A stretch of DNA of 12,279 nucleotides from Leucobacter sp. Lineage in GTDB: Bacteria; Actinomycetota; Actinomycetes; Actinomycetales; Microbacteriaceae. Position 1 is the stretch's first letter. Each line of letters opens with the position of its first letter. The notes beneath the pieces were generated by a model. That model was not told the DNA's origin and searched no databases. It saw nothing but the letters and a program-made list of their open reading frames with translations. Shown here piece by piece: positions 1 through 6,309 of this stretch. Both the position numbers and the translations under genes were made by a program. Location of the stretch: positions 1 to 12,279 of the forward strand of contig JAGNOB010000016.1 of assembly GCA_017990305.1 (NCBI GenBank). The letters run 5' to 3'.

Positions 1-1
1 A

Positions 2-820
2 GCGCACGAAGCGCTGCGGCTCGTTGAGCTTGATCATGTCGCTGATCGCAAGCCAGCCCAGCTCTCGGGCGGACAGCAACAGCGCGTCGCGCTCGCTCGC
101 GCGGTGGTGAACCGGCCGGCACTCCTTCTCCTCGACGAGCCGCTCGGCGCGCTCGACCTCAAGCTGCGTCGGCAGATGCAACAGGAGCTGAAGGAGATCC
201 AGCAGGAGGTAGGGCTCACGTTCCTGCATGTCACGCACGACCAGGAGGAAGCCATGACCATGGCTGACACCGTCGCGGTGATGAACAAGGGACGGATCGA
301 ACAGATGGGTGCCCCCGAGGCGCTCTACGAACTGCCAAAGACTGTGTTTGTCGCGAACTTTCTCGGCCAGTCGAACCTCTTCCTTGTGCAGGTGACGGGG
401 GAGAGCGACCAGGCGATCCACACCTCACTCAACGGTGACCGGATCACGGTACCGATCGGGCGCACAGAACGAACGTCTGGCACGATCACCGTTGGCGTGC
501 GGCCTGAGAAGATCAGGCTGCACGGCGACGCCCCCGTAGCGGAGCCCGGCGTCAACGTGATTGGCCCCGGACGCATCACAGACGTCTCATTCAGCGGCGT
601 GAGTACCCAGTACACGGTTGAAGCGCCAGAGTTCGGCTCCGTGCAGGTGTTCGCGCAGAATGTCGACGCGGGCCCCGCTGCCCGGCTTGGCGACGAGGTA
701 TGGCTCAGCTGGCTCGTGGAGCACACATTCGGACTGGCCGATGACGCCACTGACACCGGCTCGATCACCGCGGAGTTCTCGACGCAGGCGATCGCGGCGC
801 AAGCAGCCAGAGCCGAGTAG
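2..820 (+). CDS. potA: Spermidine/putrescine-type ABC transporter ATP-binding protein, 5' end cut by window
   Basis: This is the cytoplasmic ATPase that powers polyamine import through the two permeases encoded next to it. The reading frame is open from base 2, so the start codon, Walker A and Q-loop lie outside the window and 272 residues are visible. Visible residues 21-28 are the ABC signature LSGGQQQR, 42-47 the Walker B stretch LLLDEP, and 76-80 HVTHD gives the switch histidine. The segment GRIEQMGAPEALYE and then FLGQSNLF are typical of the PotA/FbpC branch. The remaining part (about residues 118-272) is a TOBE-like beta domain containing GVRPEKIRL. The stop is followed after 12 bp by potB, preceded by GGGGGA as ribosome-binding site. 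Substrate assignment to polyamines rests on family resemblance and on the PotB, PotC and PuuP neighbours; another small cationic substrate is possible. Confidence 0.93.
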   Translation, partial: AHEALRLVELDHVADRKPAQLSGGQQQRVALARAVVNRPALLLLDEPLGALDLKLRRQMQQELKEIQQEVGLTFLHVTHDQEEAMTMADTVAVMNKGRIEQMGAPEALYELPKTVFVANFLGQSNLFLVQVTGESDQAIHTSLNGDRITVPIGRTERTSGTITVGVRPEKIRLHGDAPVAEPGVNVIGPGRITDVSFSGVSTQYTVEAPEFGSVQVFAQNVDAGPAARLGDEVWLSWLVEHTFGLADDATDTGSITAEFSTQAIAAQAARAE

Positions 821-832
821 GGGGATACCGCC

Positions 833-1693
833 ATGGCGTTTACGGCATTTTCCGGAAACACGAAAGCGGTTGAACAGCACCCGCGCAAGCAGGGTTGGAT
901 CGTCCTCCTCCTGCTCGCGCCGGGCATCGCGTACATGCTGCTGTTTTTCGTCGCTCCGTTCATCCAACTCGCGATCACTGCGCTGCAGGCCCCGGCCGAA
1001 ACTGGCGGCATTGGTCAGTATGTAGCCGCTCTCGAGTTCCGCAACTACTGGGTCGCGCTCTCGGAATACTGGCCGCATCTGTTGCGCTCCTTCATCTACG
1101 CACTCACTGCGACGATTATCGGGCTCATCATCAGCTACCCGCTGGCGTATCTCATTGGGGTGAAGGTACGGTCGAAGCCGATGCTGCAGGGCATCCTGCT
1201 GATTCTCGTCGTCGCTCCCTTCTTCATCAGCATGCTGCTGCGCACGCTCGCGTGGAAGTCGATTCTGCCGAGCGAGCTCATCGGCACGCATTTCTCTGTG
1301 ATCTTCGGCCTTGTGTACAACTTCATTCCCTTCATGGTGCTGCCAATGTTCTCGTCACTGCAGGCGCTCGACCTGCGATTGCTCGAGGCAGGGTCTGACC
1401 TGTATGCGTCGCCAGTGACGACGTTCCGCAGGGTAACGCTGCCGCTCTCAATGCCCGGCATCGTCTCGGGCACGCTCTTGAGCTTCATACCGATGTCTGG
1501 CGACTATGTCGTTGCATCTCGGGAGTTCTTGGGCGGCACGAGTACGGCGATGATCGGAAACGTTATTGAGTCGAACTTCCTGCAAACGCAGAATTATCCG
1601 ATGGCGGCAGCGCTGTCGATCGTGCTGATGATCATCATCCTCATCATGATCGCGACGTATGTGCGCAAGAGCGGGGCGGAGGATCTGCTGTGA
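833..1693 (+). CDS. potB: Polyamine ABC transporter permease, PotB type
   Basis: Inner-membrane permease subunit, 286 residues, which forms the translocation channel together with PotC. Hydrophobic segments lie near residues 22-50, 84-110, 117-137, 152-178, 205-228 and 257-276, the six-helix pattern of this family. The cytoplasmic coupling loop (EAA motif) reads EAGSDLYASP at 185-194 and continues to LPLSMPG at 203-209. The late segment LIGNV-like (TAMIGNVIESNFL, 238-250) also matches PotB. The ATG has a GGGGGA Shine-Dalgarno upstream, and the N-terminus extends about 20 hydrophilic residues before the first helix. The gene ends inside the potC start (4-bp overlap), implying translational coupling. 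One oddity: the segment after RTLAWKSIL (137-145) goes almost directly into IGTHFSVIFGLVYN, without the roughly 18-residue loop found there in E. coli PotB as I remember it. Confidence 0.92.
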   Translation: MAFTAFSGNTKAVEQHPRKQGWIVLLLLAPGIAYMLLFFVAPFIQLAITALQAPAETGGIGQYVAALEFRNYWVALSEYWPHLLRSFIYALTATIIGLIISYPLAYLIGVKVRSKPMLQGILLILVVAPFFISMLLRTLAWKSILPSELIGTHFSVIFGLVYNFIPFMVLPMFSSLQALDLRLLEAGSDLYASPVTTFRRVTLPLSMPGIVSGTLLSFIPMSGDYVVASREFLGGTSTAMIGNVIESNFLQTQNYPMAAALSIVLMIIILIMIATYVRKSGAEDLL

Positions 1694-2493
1694 AACGTTT
1701 CAGTCTAGGCAAAGCCTTTGTTCCCGTTGTCGGCGCGATCGGGTTGATATACCTGCTGCTGCCGATCGCACACGTCATCCTCTTCTCTTTCAACGAGAAG
1801 CGCGGCCGCAACAATATCGTCTGGAACGGTTTTACGCTCGCGAACTGGCAGAACCCGTGTGGGGCGCCCCAGGTGTGTACTGCGTTCACCAACTCGATTA
1901 TGGTTGGCGTCGTCTCAACGATCATCGCGACCGTGCTCGGCACGATGATTGCTATTGCGCTCGTGCGGTATCGCTTCAAGTTTCGTTCGACGATCAGCCT
2001 GTTGCTGTTCACGCCGATGGCAACCCCAGAGGTCGTGCTCGGTGCCGGACTTGCAGCGCAGTTCCTCCTGGCTGGCGTCGAGAAGGGCCTCGGCACGGTC
2101 ATCCTCGCGCACGTGATGTTCTGTATCTCGTATGTGGTGGTTGCAGTGAAGGCGCGTGTGGCCTCGCTGAACCCGGCGATCGAGGAGGCTGGGCGAGATC
2201 TGTACGCATCGCCAGGGCAGGTGTTCTGGCGGATTACCCTGCCGATGCTTATGCCTGGCATCATTGGTGCCGCGCTGCTCAGCTTCGCACTGTCGTTCGA
2301 CGACTTCATTATTACGAACTTCAACTCCGGTACGGCGACGACGTTCCCGAAGTTCATCTATGTGTCGGCCCTCAAGGGCGTGCCAGCGCAGGCCAATGTG
2401 CTCGCATCGATCGTGTTCGTAGGGGCGCTGCTGCTTGTGATTATCGTGCAGTCGGTGAATATCAGTCGACAGAAAAAGTTGGCAAGTCGCTAA
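1690..2493 (+). CDS. potC: Polyamine ABC transporter permease, PotC type
   Basis: Second inner-membrane permease of the importer, 267 residues. It starts at GTG 1690, which shares GTGA with the potB stop and has GGAGGA at 1678-1683 as ribosome-binding site. The first helix is at about residues 10-33, an external loop with NWQNPCGAPQVCTAF carries two cysteines (C57, C63), and further helices lie near 67-92, 102-127, 133-155, 188-208 and 236-254. The coupling loop reads EEAGRDLYASP (165-175) followed by RITLPMLMPG (181-190). The motif SFDDFIIT (202-209) is a hallmark of PotC proteins. Family members give the same order of features. The gene closes the operon: a strong hairpin terminator follows within 40 bp, and no PotD-type binding protein is seen downstream. 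Confidence 0.93.
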   Translation: MKRFSLGKAFVPVVGAIGLIYLLLPIAHVILFSFNEKRGRNNIVWNGFTLANWQNPCGAPQVCTAFTNSIMVGVVSTIIATVLGTMIAIALVRYRFKFRSTISLLLFTPMATPEVVLGAGLAAQFLLAGVEKGLGTVILAHVMFCISYVVVAVKARVASLNPAIEEAGRDLYASPGQVFWRITLPMLMPGIIGAALLSFALSFDDFIITNFNSGTATTFPKFIYVSALKGVPAQANVLASIVFVGALLLVIIVQSVNISRQKKLASR

Positions 2494-2527
2494 CGAAATT
2501 TTCAGCGTCCCCTGAGGGTTGCGCCTG

Positions 2528-2576
2528 AAAGCCCGCCCGCGAACCGAAGATTATTCGGTTTGTTGGGCGGGCTTTT
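2528..2576 (+). terminator. Nested hairpin terminator of the pot operon
   Basis: AAAGCCCGCCC (2528-2538) is perfectly complementary to GGGCGGGCTTT (2565-2575), and a TTTT run occupies 2573-2576. Inside this stem sits a second perfect hairpin, AACCGAA (2542-2548) with TTCGGTT (2554-2560) around the loop GATTA. The two-storey shape, with unpaired bases only at 2539-2541 and 2561-2564, is a convincing Rho-independent terminator 35 bp after the potC stop. The A-run on the left arm means it could also serve transcripts on the minus strand, but no minus-strand gene ends there. Confidence 0.88.
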
Positions 2577-2577
2577 G

Positions 2578-2693
2578 CGTGTGCTCTCCAATGGGTGCAG
2601 GATGATCTCCTGGCGGAACACAATTCCGCCCCAGCAGTTGTCGCATCGGAGCGAAGAAGCCTGTGCGACTCTCGGTATTTAGGAGAGCACATG
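2578..2693 (+). promoter_or_regulatory. Structured puuP leader that can sequester the ribosome-binding site
   Basis: GTGCTCTCC (2581-2589) is the exact reverse complement of GGAGAGCAC (2682-2690), which contains the puuP Shine-Dalgarno and touches the ATG. The helix extends by T2580-A2691, a G-U pair and C2578-G2693, giving 12 pairs that would hide both ribosome-binding site and start codon. Enclosed smaller hairpins are CAGGA/TCCTG (2598-2602, 2608-2612), GCGGAA/TTCCGC (2613-2618, 2624-2629) and GTCGCA/TGCGAC (2640-2645, 2664-2669). A competing local pairing, CTCTC 2669-2673 with GAGAG 2683-2687, also covers the Shine-Dalgarno. The pairings are seen directly; a regulatory role is inference. 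I match it to no known riboswitch class. The full helix needs a transcript that starts upstream of 2578 or reads through the pot terminator, and I see no clear promoter there. Confidence 0.45.
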
Positions 2694-4115
2694 ACAAAGA
2701 CGTTCACGCCCGCTGCAAAGCGTGGCGGGTCGCTCAAACGGAACCTGGGGTTGTGGGCCATCGTCGGCCTCGGGCTCGGGTACATGACCCCCACGGTCGT
2801 GTTTGACACCTTCGGCCTCGTCGCTCGCGATACCAACAACGTTGTTCCCCTTGCTTACCTTGTCGCGCTCATCGTGATGATGTTCACGGCTGTCAGCTAC
2901 GGCAAGATGGCTGGCGCAATTCCCAGCGCCGGCTCCGCCTACACGTACGTGCGTGAGTCGATCCACCCCAACGTCGGATTCATGGTCGGCTGGACCTCAC
3001 TCATTGATTACCTGCTGCTTCCCATGGTGAACTGCCTCATTATCCGCAGCTACCTTGAGGCCGTGTTCCCCGGCACCCCGGGATGGATCTGGGTGGTGCT
3101 GTATTGCGCGCTTGTGACCGGCGTCATCTACTTCACGATGCGCGGCACCTCGAACCTGAACATGATCCTGCTCGTATTCTCGATCGTTGTCATGGTGGTC
3201 TTCGTTGTCATGGTGTGGGCGCAGCTGCAGGACGGGGAGGGCGCAGGGTCGATCGCATCCACCCAGCCGTTCTTCCACGAGGGCGTGCAAATGAGTGCGG
3301 TGCTCACTGGCGCGACCATCGTGTGTTTCTCGTTCATCGGCTTTGACGCGGTCACTATGTACGTCGAGGAAGCGAAGAGCCCGAAGATTGTGCCGCGCGC
3401 GATCCTCCTCACCGTCGTGCTTGGCGGGGCGATCTTCCTTGTAGCCGGCTACTTCACCCAGCTCCGTTTCCAGGAGTGGCAGGTGTTTGCTCCGGGTGGC
3501 GACATGCAGTTCGTTGAGGATTCGACGCTGCCCCTCATTGGTCAGTTCGTGGGTGGCCCCGTGCTGCAGGCCGTGCTGACCGCGGCGGGCTTCGCGGCAA
3601 CGCTCGCATCGGGTCTCGCCTCGCACGCGTCAGTGTCGCGAATGCTGCTCGTCATGGGCCGCAACAACGTGCTACCCAGGAAGTTCTTCGGCTACGTCAA
3701 CCCGAAGACGCACACCCCGACCTTCAACATTGTGCTCACCGGTGTGGTGAGCCTGCTAGCGATGGCGTTCACCCTCGAGATCATTTCTGCCTTCATCAAC
3801 TTCGGTGCGCTCATCGCGTTCACCGCGGTGAACGTGTCGGTGATCGCGTGGTTTGCGATCAAGCAGGGCCGCCGCCGCACTCCGAAGGACATCTTCAACT
3901 ACATTGTGATGCCGGGCATTGGCATGATCCTGACGGGCGTGCTGTGGGCAAACCTGCACTTCGGCGCCCTCGTTGGAGGTGTTGCGTGGGCCGCGCTTGG
4001 CCTGATTTACCTGCTGTTCCTGACGAAGGGCTTCCGCAAGAAGGTTGCCGGTTTCGACGAGATCCAGCCAGTCACCGGCTACAACAAGCTGCCGGAGGGC
4101 AACGAGGTCGGCTGA
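2691..4115 (+). CDS. puuP: APC-family putrescine/amino-acid permease, PuuP-like
   Basis: Cytoplasmic-membrane importer of the amino acid-polyamine-organocation superfamily, 474 residues with about 12 hydrophobic segments. It resembles E. coli PuuP (putrescine:proton symporter) along its length: the N-terminal LGLGYMTPTVVFDTFG (26-42), the segment SAGSAYTYVRESIHPNVGFM (79-98), LTGATIVCFSFIGFDAVT (205-222), ASGLASHASVSRML (306-319), MGRNNVLP (322-329) and INFGALIAFTAVNVSV (369-384). The start is ATG 2691 because AGGAGAG (2681-2687) stands at correct spacing and the protein then begins with a short hydrophilic tail; an in-frame GTG at 2595 would add 32 unconserved residues. It lies just after the PotABC operon but behind a terminator, so it is probably expressed separately. 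Substrate is putrescine or a related amine by family; other amino acids are possible. Confidence 0.9.
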   Translation: MTKTFTPAAKRGGSLKRNLGLWAIVGLGLGYMTPTVVFDTFGLVARDTNNVVPLAYLVALIVMMFTAVSYGKMAGAIPSAGSAYTYVRESIHPNVGFMVGWTSLIDYLLLPMVNCLIIRSYLEAVFPGTPGWIWVVLYCALVTGVIYFTMRGTSNLNMILLVFSIVVMVVFVVMVWAQLQDGEGAGSIASTQPFFHEGVQMSAVLTGATIVCFSFIGFDAVTMYVEEAKSPKIVPRAILLTVVLGGAIFLVAGYFTQLRFQEWQVFAPGGDMQFVEDSTLPLIGQFVGGPVLQAVLTAAGFAATLASGLASHASVSRMLLVMGRNNVLPRKFFGYVNPKTHTPTFNIVLTGVVSLLAMAFTLEIISAFINFGALIAFTAVNVSVIAWFAIKQGRRRTPKDIFNYIVMPGIGMILTGVLWANLHFGALVGGVAWAALGLIYLLFLTKGFRKKVAGFDEIQPVTGYNKLPEGNEVG

Positions 4116-4129
4116 CGCGCAGCATCTCG

Positions 4130-4762
4130 CTAGGGGCGGGGAGCGGCTTCGGCCGCTTCCCGCTCTCGCGTTTCGCGCACGAGCTTGCGGGCCTCGGGGT
4201 CGAAGAGCGGCAGCGTGATACCGCAGAGGGGGCCGATGAGTAGGGCAAAAGCGACGGTGCCGAGCCCGACGTTTCCGCCGAGCAGCCATCCGAGCGCGAG
4301 CACAGTGAGTTCGACCGCCGTTCGGCCGATCCAGATTGGGGTCCCGAACCGGTTGTGGATCCCGGTCATGAGCCCATCGCGCGGGCCTGGCCCGAGGTGC
4401 GCGCCGATGTAAATTCCGCTCGCAACCGCGAGCAGGAGCATGCCTGTCGTGAAGAACACGACCCGAAGCCAGAGAGGCTCGGGTGCAGGCAAGAGCCACA
4501 GCCCGAGATCGATTCCCGGACCGACGAGCATGATGTTGAGCACGGTGCCGAGGCCGGGGCGCTGCCGGAGCGGGATCCAGAGCAGGAGCACGGCGAGTCC
4601 GATGATGTTGGTGAGGAGTCCGATGCTGAGCGGGGTGTGCTGCGCGACGCCCTGTGCGAACACTGTCCACGAGTCGACGCCGACGGCGGCACGAATCATG
4701 AAAGCGTCAGCGATTCCGTAGAGGAGGAGGCCGGGGATAAGTCGCGCGAGTCGAAACAGCAT
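4130..4762 (-). CDS. yczE: YczE-type integral membrane protein
   Basis: Predicted membrane protein of 210 residues with about five hydrophobic helices (near residues 8-25, 47-65, 74-92, 100-120 and 143-186). Resemblance to the YczE family (B. subtilis YczE is of similar size) comes from the N-terminal GLLLYGIADAFMIRAAVGVDSW (11-32), which parallels the family's glycine-rich first helix and PWD-like turn, and from LGPGPRDGLMTG (123-134). GLGTV occurs twice (70-74, 166-170), each followed by a hydrophobic stretch with GP, suggesting an internal repeat. I chose ATG at 4762 over ATG at 4825 because the longer form would read through the divergent promoter region and overlap the regulator's own start codon. 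No enzymatic function is established; a transporter-like role is likely. It is divergent from a MocR regulator, the arrangement known for yczE/yczR pairs. Confidence 0.85.
   Translation of the reverse strand: MLFRLARLIPGLLLYGIADAFMIRAAVGVDSWTVFAQGVAQHTPLSIGLLTNIIGLAVLLLWIPLRQRPGLGTVLNIMLVGPGIDLGLWLLPAPEPLWLRVVFFTTGMLLLAVASGIYIGAHLGPGPRDGLMTGIHNRFGTPIWIGRTAVELTVLALGWLLGGNVGLGTVAFALLIGPLCGITLPLFDPEARKLVRETREREAAEAAPRP
4136..4163 (+). terminator. UUCG-loop hairpin between convergent puuP and yczE ends
   Basis: The arms at 4136-4147 and 4152-4163 pair over 12 positions (one G-U) around the tetraloop TTCG closed by C-G, an exceptionally stable form. It begins 21 bp after the puuP stop and lies inside the last codons of yczE on the other strand. 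Downstream on the plus strand the sequence has only short T runs (TCTCGCGTTTCGCG), so it is an imperfect intrinsic terminator for puuP. On the minus strand there is no T tract, so for yczE it may act as an mRNA 3'-end stabiliser rather than a terminator. Confidence 0.6.
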
Positions 4763-4823
4763 GGAGTCAGTCCACTCGAATTTGGCCTGGTGTTCAAGAG
4801 GCCACTTTGCATAGAGTGGCTTC
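4763..4823. promoter_or_regulatory. Divergent yczE/yczR control region with inverted repeat
   Basis: This 61-bp gap carries a perfect inverted repeat, GCCACT (4801-4806) and AGTGGC (4815-4820) with 8 bp between. A further CCACT at 4772-4776 stands exactly 30 bp before the CCACT at 4802-4806; direct-repeat operators are known for MocR proteins such as GabR and PdxR. For the regulator, TAGAGT (4812-4817) sits 6 bp before ATG 4824, the spacing of a leaderless promoter, and overlaps the repeat. For yczE on the minus strand, TTGAAC (complement of 4792-4797), 17 bp, TGGACT (complement of 4769-4774) and 6 bp lead to ATG 4762. The repeats are seen; operator and promoter roles are inferred, and the yczE -10 box is weak. 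Confidence 0.55.
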
Positions 4824-6257
4824 ATGATCGCGCAACGGCTTACTGCACGGCGACTCGTCCAGCTCCTGGGAGACTGGCGTGGGGACGGACACAGTTACCT
4901 CGAGCTCAGCGACTCGGTCGCACTGCTTGCACGTGACGGCACGGTGCCTGTCGGCACCGCGCTCCCTGCGGAGCGACCGCTCGCTGAGGCGCTCGGCGTC
5001 AGCCGCACGACAGTAAGTGCGAGCTATCAGCGGCTGCGGGAGAGCGGGCTTGCGCACTCCCGACAGGGCTCGGGGACAGTGATCCGTAGCCAGCGCCCCG
5101 GACCGCGGGAAGACGCGGTCGACGGGCTCGCCGAGATCGACCTGACGACAGCCTGCCCTGCGCCGTGGCAGGGTCTGTCGACGCTGAGCGCGCGGGCATT
5201 CGCTGAGTACCCAGACGCATTCCAGCTCCTCGGCTATGACACCATCGGACGCGAGGACCTCCGCCGTGCGATCGCCGACCGCTACTCTGCACGCGGCCTC
5301 CCGACGACTCCCGAGCAAATCATGGTGACGTTGGGGGCGCAGCACGCGAACTTCCTCGTTGCGCGAACGCTGCTGCGGCGGGGCGACCGAAGCCTCATCG
5401 AATCACCGAGCTACCCGAACGCCCGGGAGGCACTCGCGGCCACCGGTGCTCTCGTTGCTGAGCTGCCGGTTGCATCCGACGGGTATGACGCAGCCAGCAT
5501 CGTGGACATCGCTAAGCGCACGTCGCCGTGCCTCGCCTACCTCATTCCCGACAATCACAATCCGACCGGCCAGAGCATGCCAGAGGAGCTGCGCACCGAG
5601 CTCATCTCAACGCTCACCGCACAGGGGGCCTACATTCTCGCCGACGAGACGACTGCGGAGCTCACGCTTGGTCCTCCCCGGCTCGTCTCGCCCTTCGCCG
5701 CGGCGGCAGAGCACTCCCATCAGCAGGACGCAATTATCACGGTTGGCTCCCTCGGCAAATCGGTGTGGGGCGGGCTGCGGATCGGCTGGATCCGGGCCAC
5801 TCCGGAACTTATCTCACGCCTCGAGGTATCGCGGCGCATCGGAGATCTCGGCACCGGCACATGGGAACAGGTGATCGCGCTGCTTGCACTCGAACGCTAC
5901 GACGACATCCTTGCTGAGCGTGCGGTCGAGCACGCTGCGCAATACCGGGTGCTCGCCGAGCAGGTGTCCGCGCATTTCCCCGAATGGACATTGCCGAGGG
6001 TGGGCGGGGGAGTCAGCACGTGGGTGGATCTCGGCGGTCGGCATTCAACGCGGCTGGCCCGCGCTGGGGCGCGCGAAGGAGTGCGGATCGCCCCTGGGCC
6101 GCGCTTCGGTAGCCCCGGGGTGTTTGAGCGATTCATCAGGTTTCCGTTCTCGGCACCCGCGGCGGACCTGCGGGAAAGCGTGCGCCGACTGCGGGCAGGG
6201 TGGGACGCTGACGCCGGGGCCGACCGCTCCGTTCTTGCCGCCCAAACGGTCATTTGA
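4824..6257 (+). CDS. yczR: MocR-family regulator, GntR winged helix fused to aminotransferase domain (YczR-like)
   Basis: PLP-dependent-type transcription factor of 477 residues. Residues about 8-85 form the GntR winged helix: LPAERPLAEALGVSRTTVSASY (47-68) is recognition-helix sequence and SRQGSGTVI (79-87) the wing. A linker follows, then a fold-type I aminotransferase domain from about 105 to 460. PLP-site residues are present: PDNHNPTG (242-249), ADET with D274, the Schiff-base lysine K312 in GSLGKSVWGGLRIGW, and R439 in FIRFPF. The DDY.AEF segment of many MocR proteins is ADETTAEL here, lacking the tyrosine. Start ATG 4824 gives the usual short N-terminus; there is no clear Shine-Dalgarno, fitting a leaderless mRNA. 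Divergence from yczE suggests it controls that gene and itself, with a vitamin B6-linked effector. The gene symbol is given by context and similarity. Confidence 0.87.
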   Translation: MIAQRLTARRLVQLLGDWRGDGHSYLELSDSVALLARDGTVPVGTALPAERPLAEALGVSRTTVSASYQRLRESGLAHSRQGSGTVIRSQRPGPREDAVDGLAEIDLTTACPAPWQGLSTLSARAFAEYPDAFQLLGYDTIGREDLRRAIADRYSARGLPTTPEQIMVTLGAQHANFLVARTLLRRGDRSLIESPSYPNAREALAATGALVAELPVASDGYDAASIVDIAKRTSPCLAYLIPDNHNPTGQSMPEELRTELISTLTAQGAYILADETTAELTLGPPRLVSPFAAAAEHSHQQDAIITVGSLGKSVWGGLRIGWIRATPELISRLEVSRRIGDLGTGTWEQVIALLALERYDDILAERAVEHAAQYRVLAEQVSAHFPEWTLPRVGGGVSTWVDLGGRHSTRLARAGAREGVRIAPGPRFGSPGVFERFIRFPFSAPAADLRESVRRLRAGWDADAGADRSVLAAQTVI

Positions 6258-6294
6258 ATACTGAATCGTGCAGCGCCGGTGCGTCGGAGGTGAG

Positions 6295-6300
6295 TAAACT
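6295..6300 (+). promoter_or_regulatory. Candidate -10 element for prfB
   Basis: TAAACT fits the TAnnnT form and would place transcription start about 3 bp before the prfB ATG at 6310. The purine-rich GGAGGTGAG (6286-6294) directly upstream is an excellent Shine-Dalgarno sequence but ends 15 bp before the ATG, too far for normal use, and a TAA at 6295 blocks any earlier in-frame start. The two readings, near-leaderless start or long-spaced ribosome-binding site on a transcript from further upstream, cannot be separated from sequence. No good -35 box is seen. Confidence 0.4.
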
Positions 6301-6309
6301 TGGTGCATC

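Noticed and set aside
2591..2605. Possible leader peptide MGAG in the puuP leader
   Set aside because: Four codons, no Shine-Dalgarno; too short to support as a gene, although a ribosome there would break the long helix.
2595..2690. Upstream in-frame GTG start for puuP
   Set aside because: No Shine-Dalgarno there; the added 32 residues look like translated leader RNA, while ATG 2691 has AGGAGAG at good spacing.
2640..2690. Glycine-riboswitch-like string ACTCTCGG near 2668-2675
   Set aside because: The ACTCTC stretch recalls glycine aptamers, but the conserved GCCGAAGG core and the rest of the order are not there. I could not match SAM, guanidine, ydaO or other classes either.
3756..4670. 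Long minus-strand open frame of 304 codons across puuP and yczE
   Set aside because: Arg/Ala/His/Pro-rich composition, covers two well-recognised genes in other frames, and has no family likeness; a GC-rich shadow. The same holds for minus-strand frames at 325-1011, 587-1291, 1644-2357, 2997-3626 and 10612-11265.
4763..4825. Longer yczE starting at ATG 4825
   Set aside because: Its first 21 residues are encoded by the divergent control region and its start codon overlaps that of the regulator; the family starts at the first helix near residue 4 of the shorter form.
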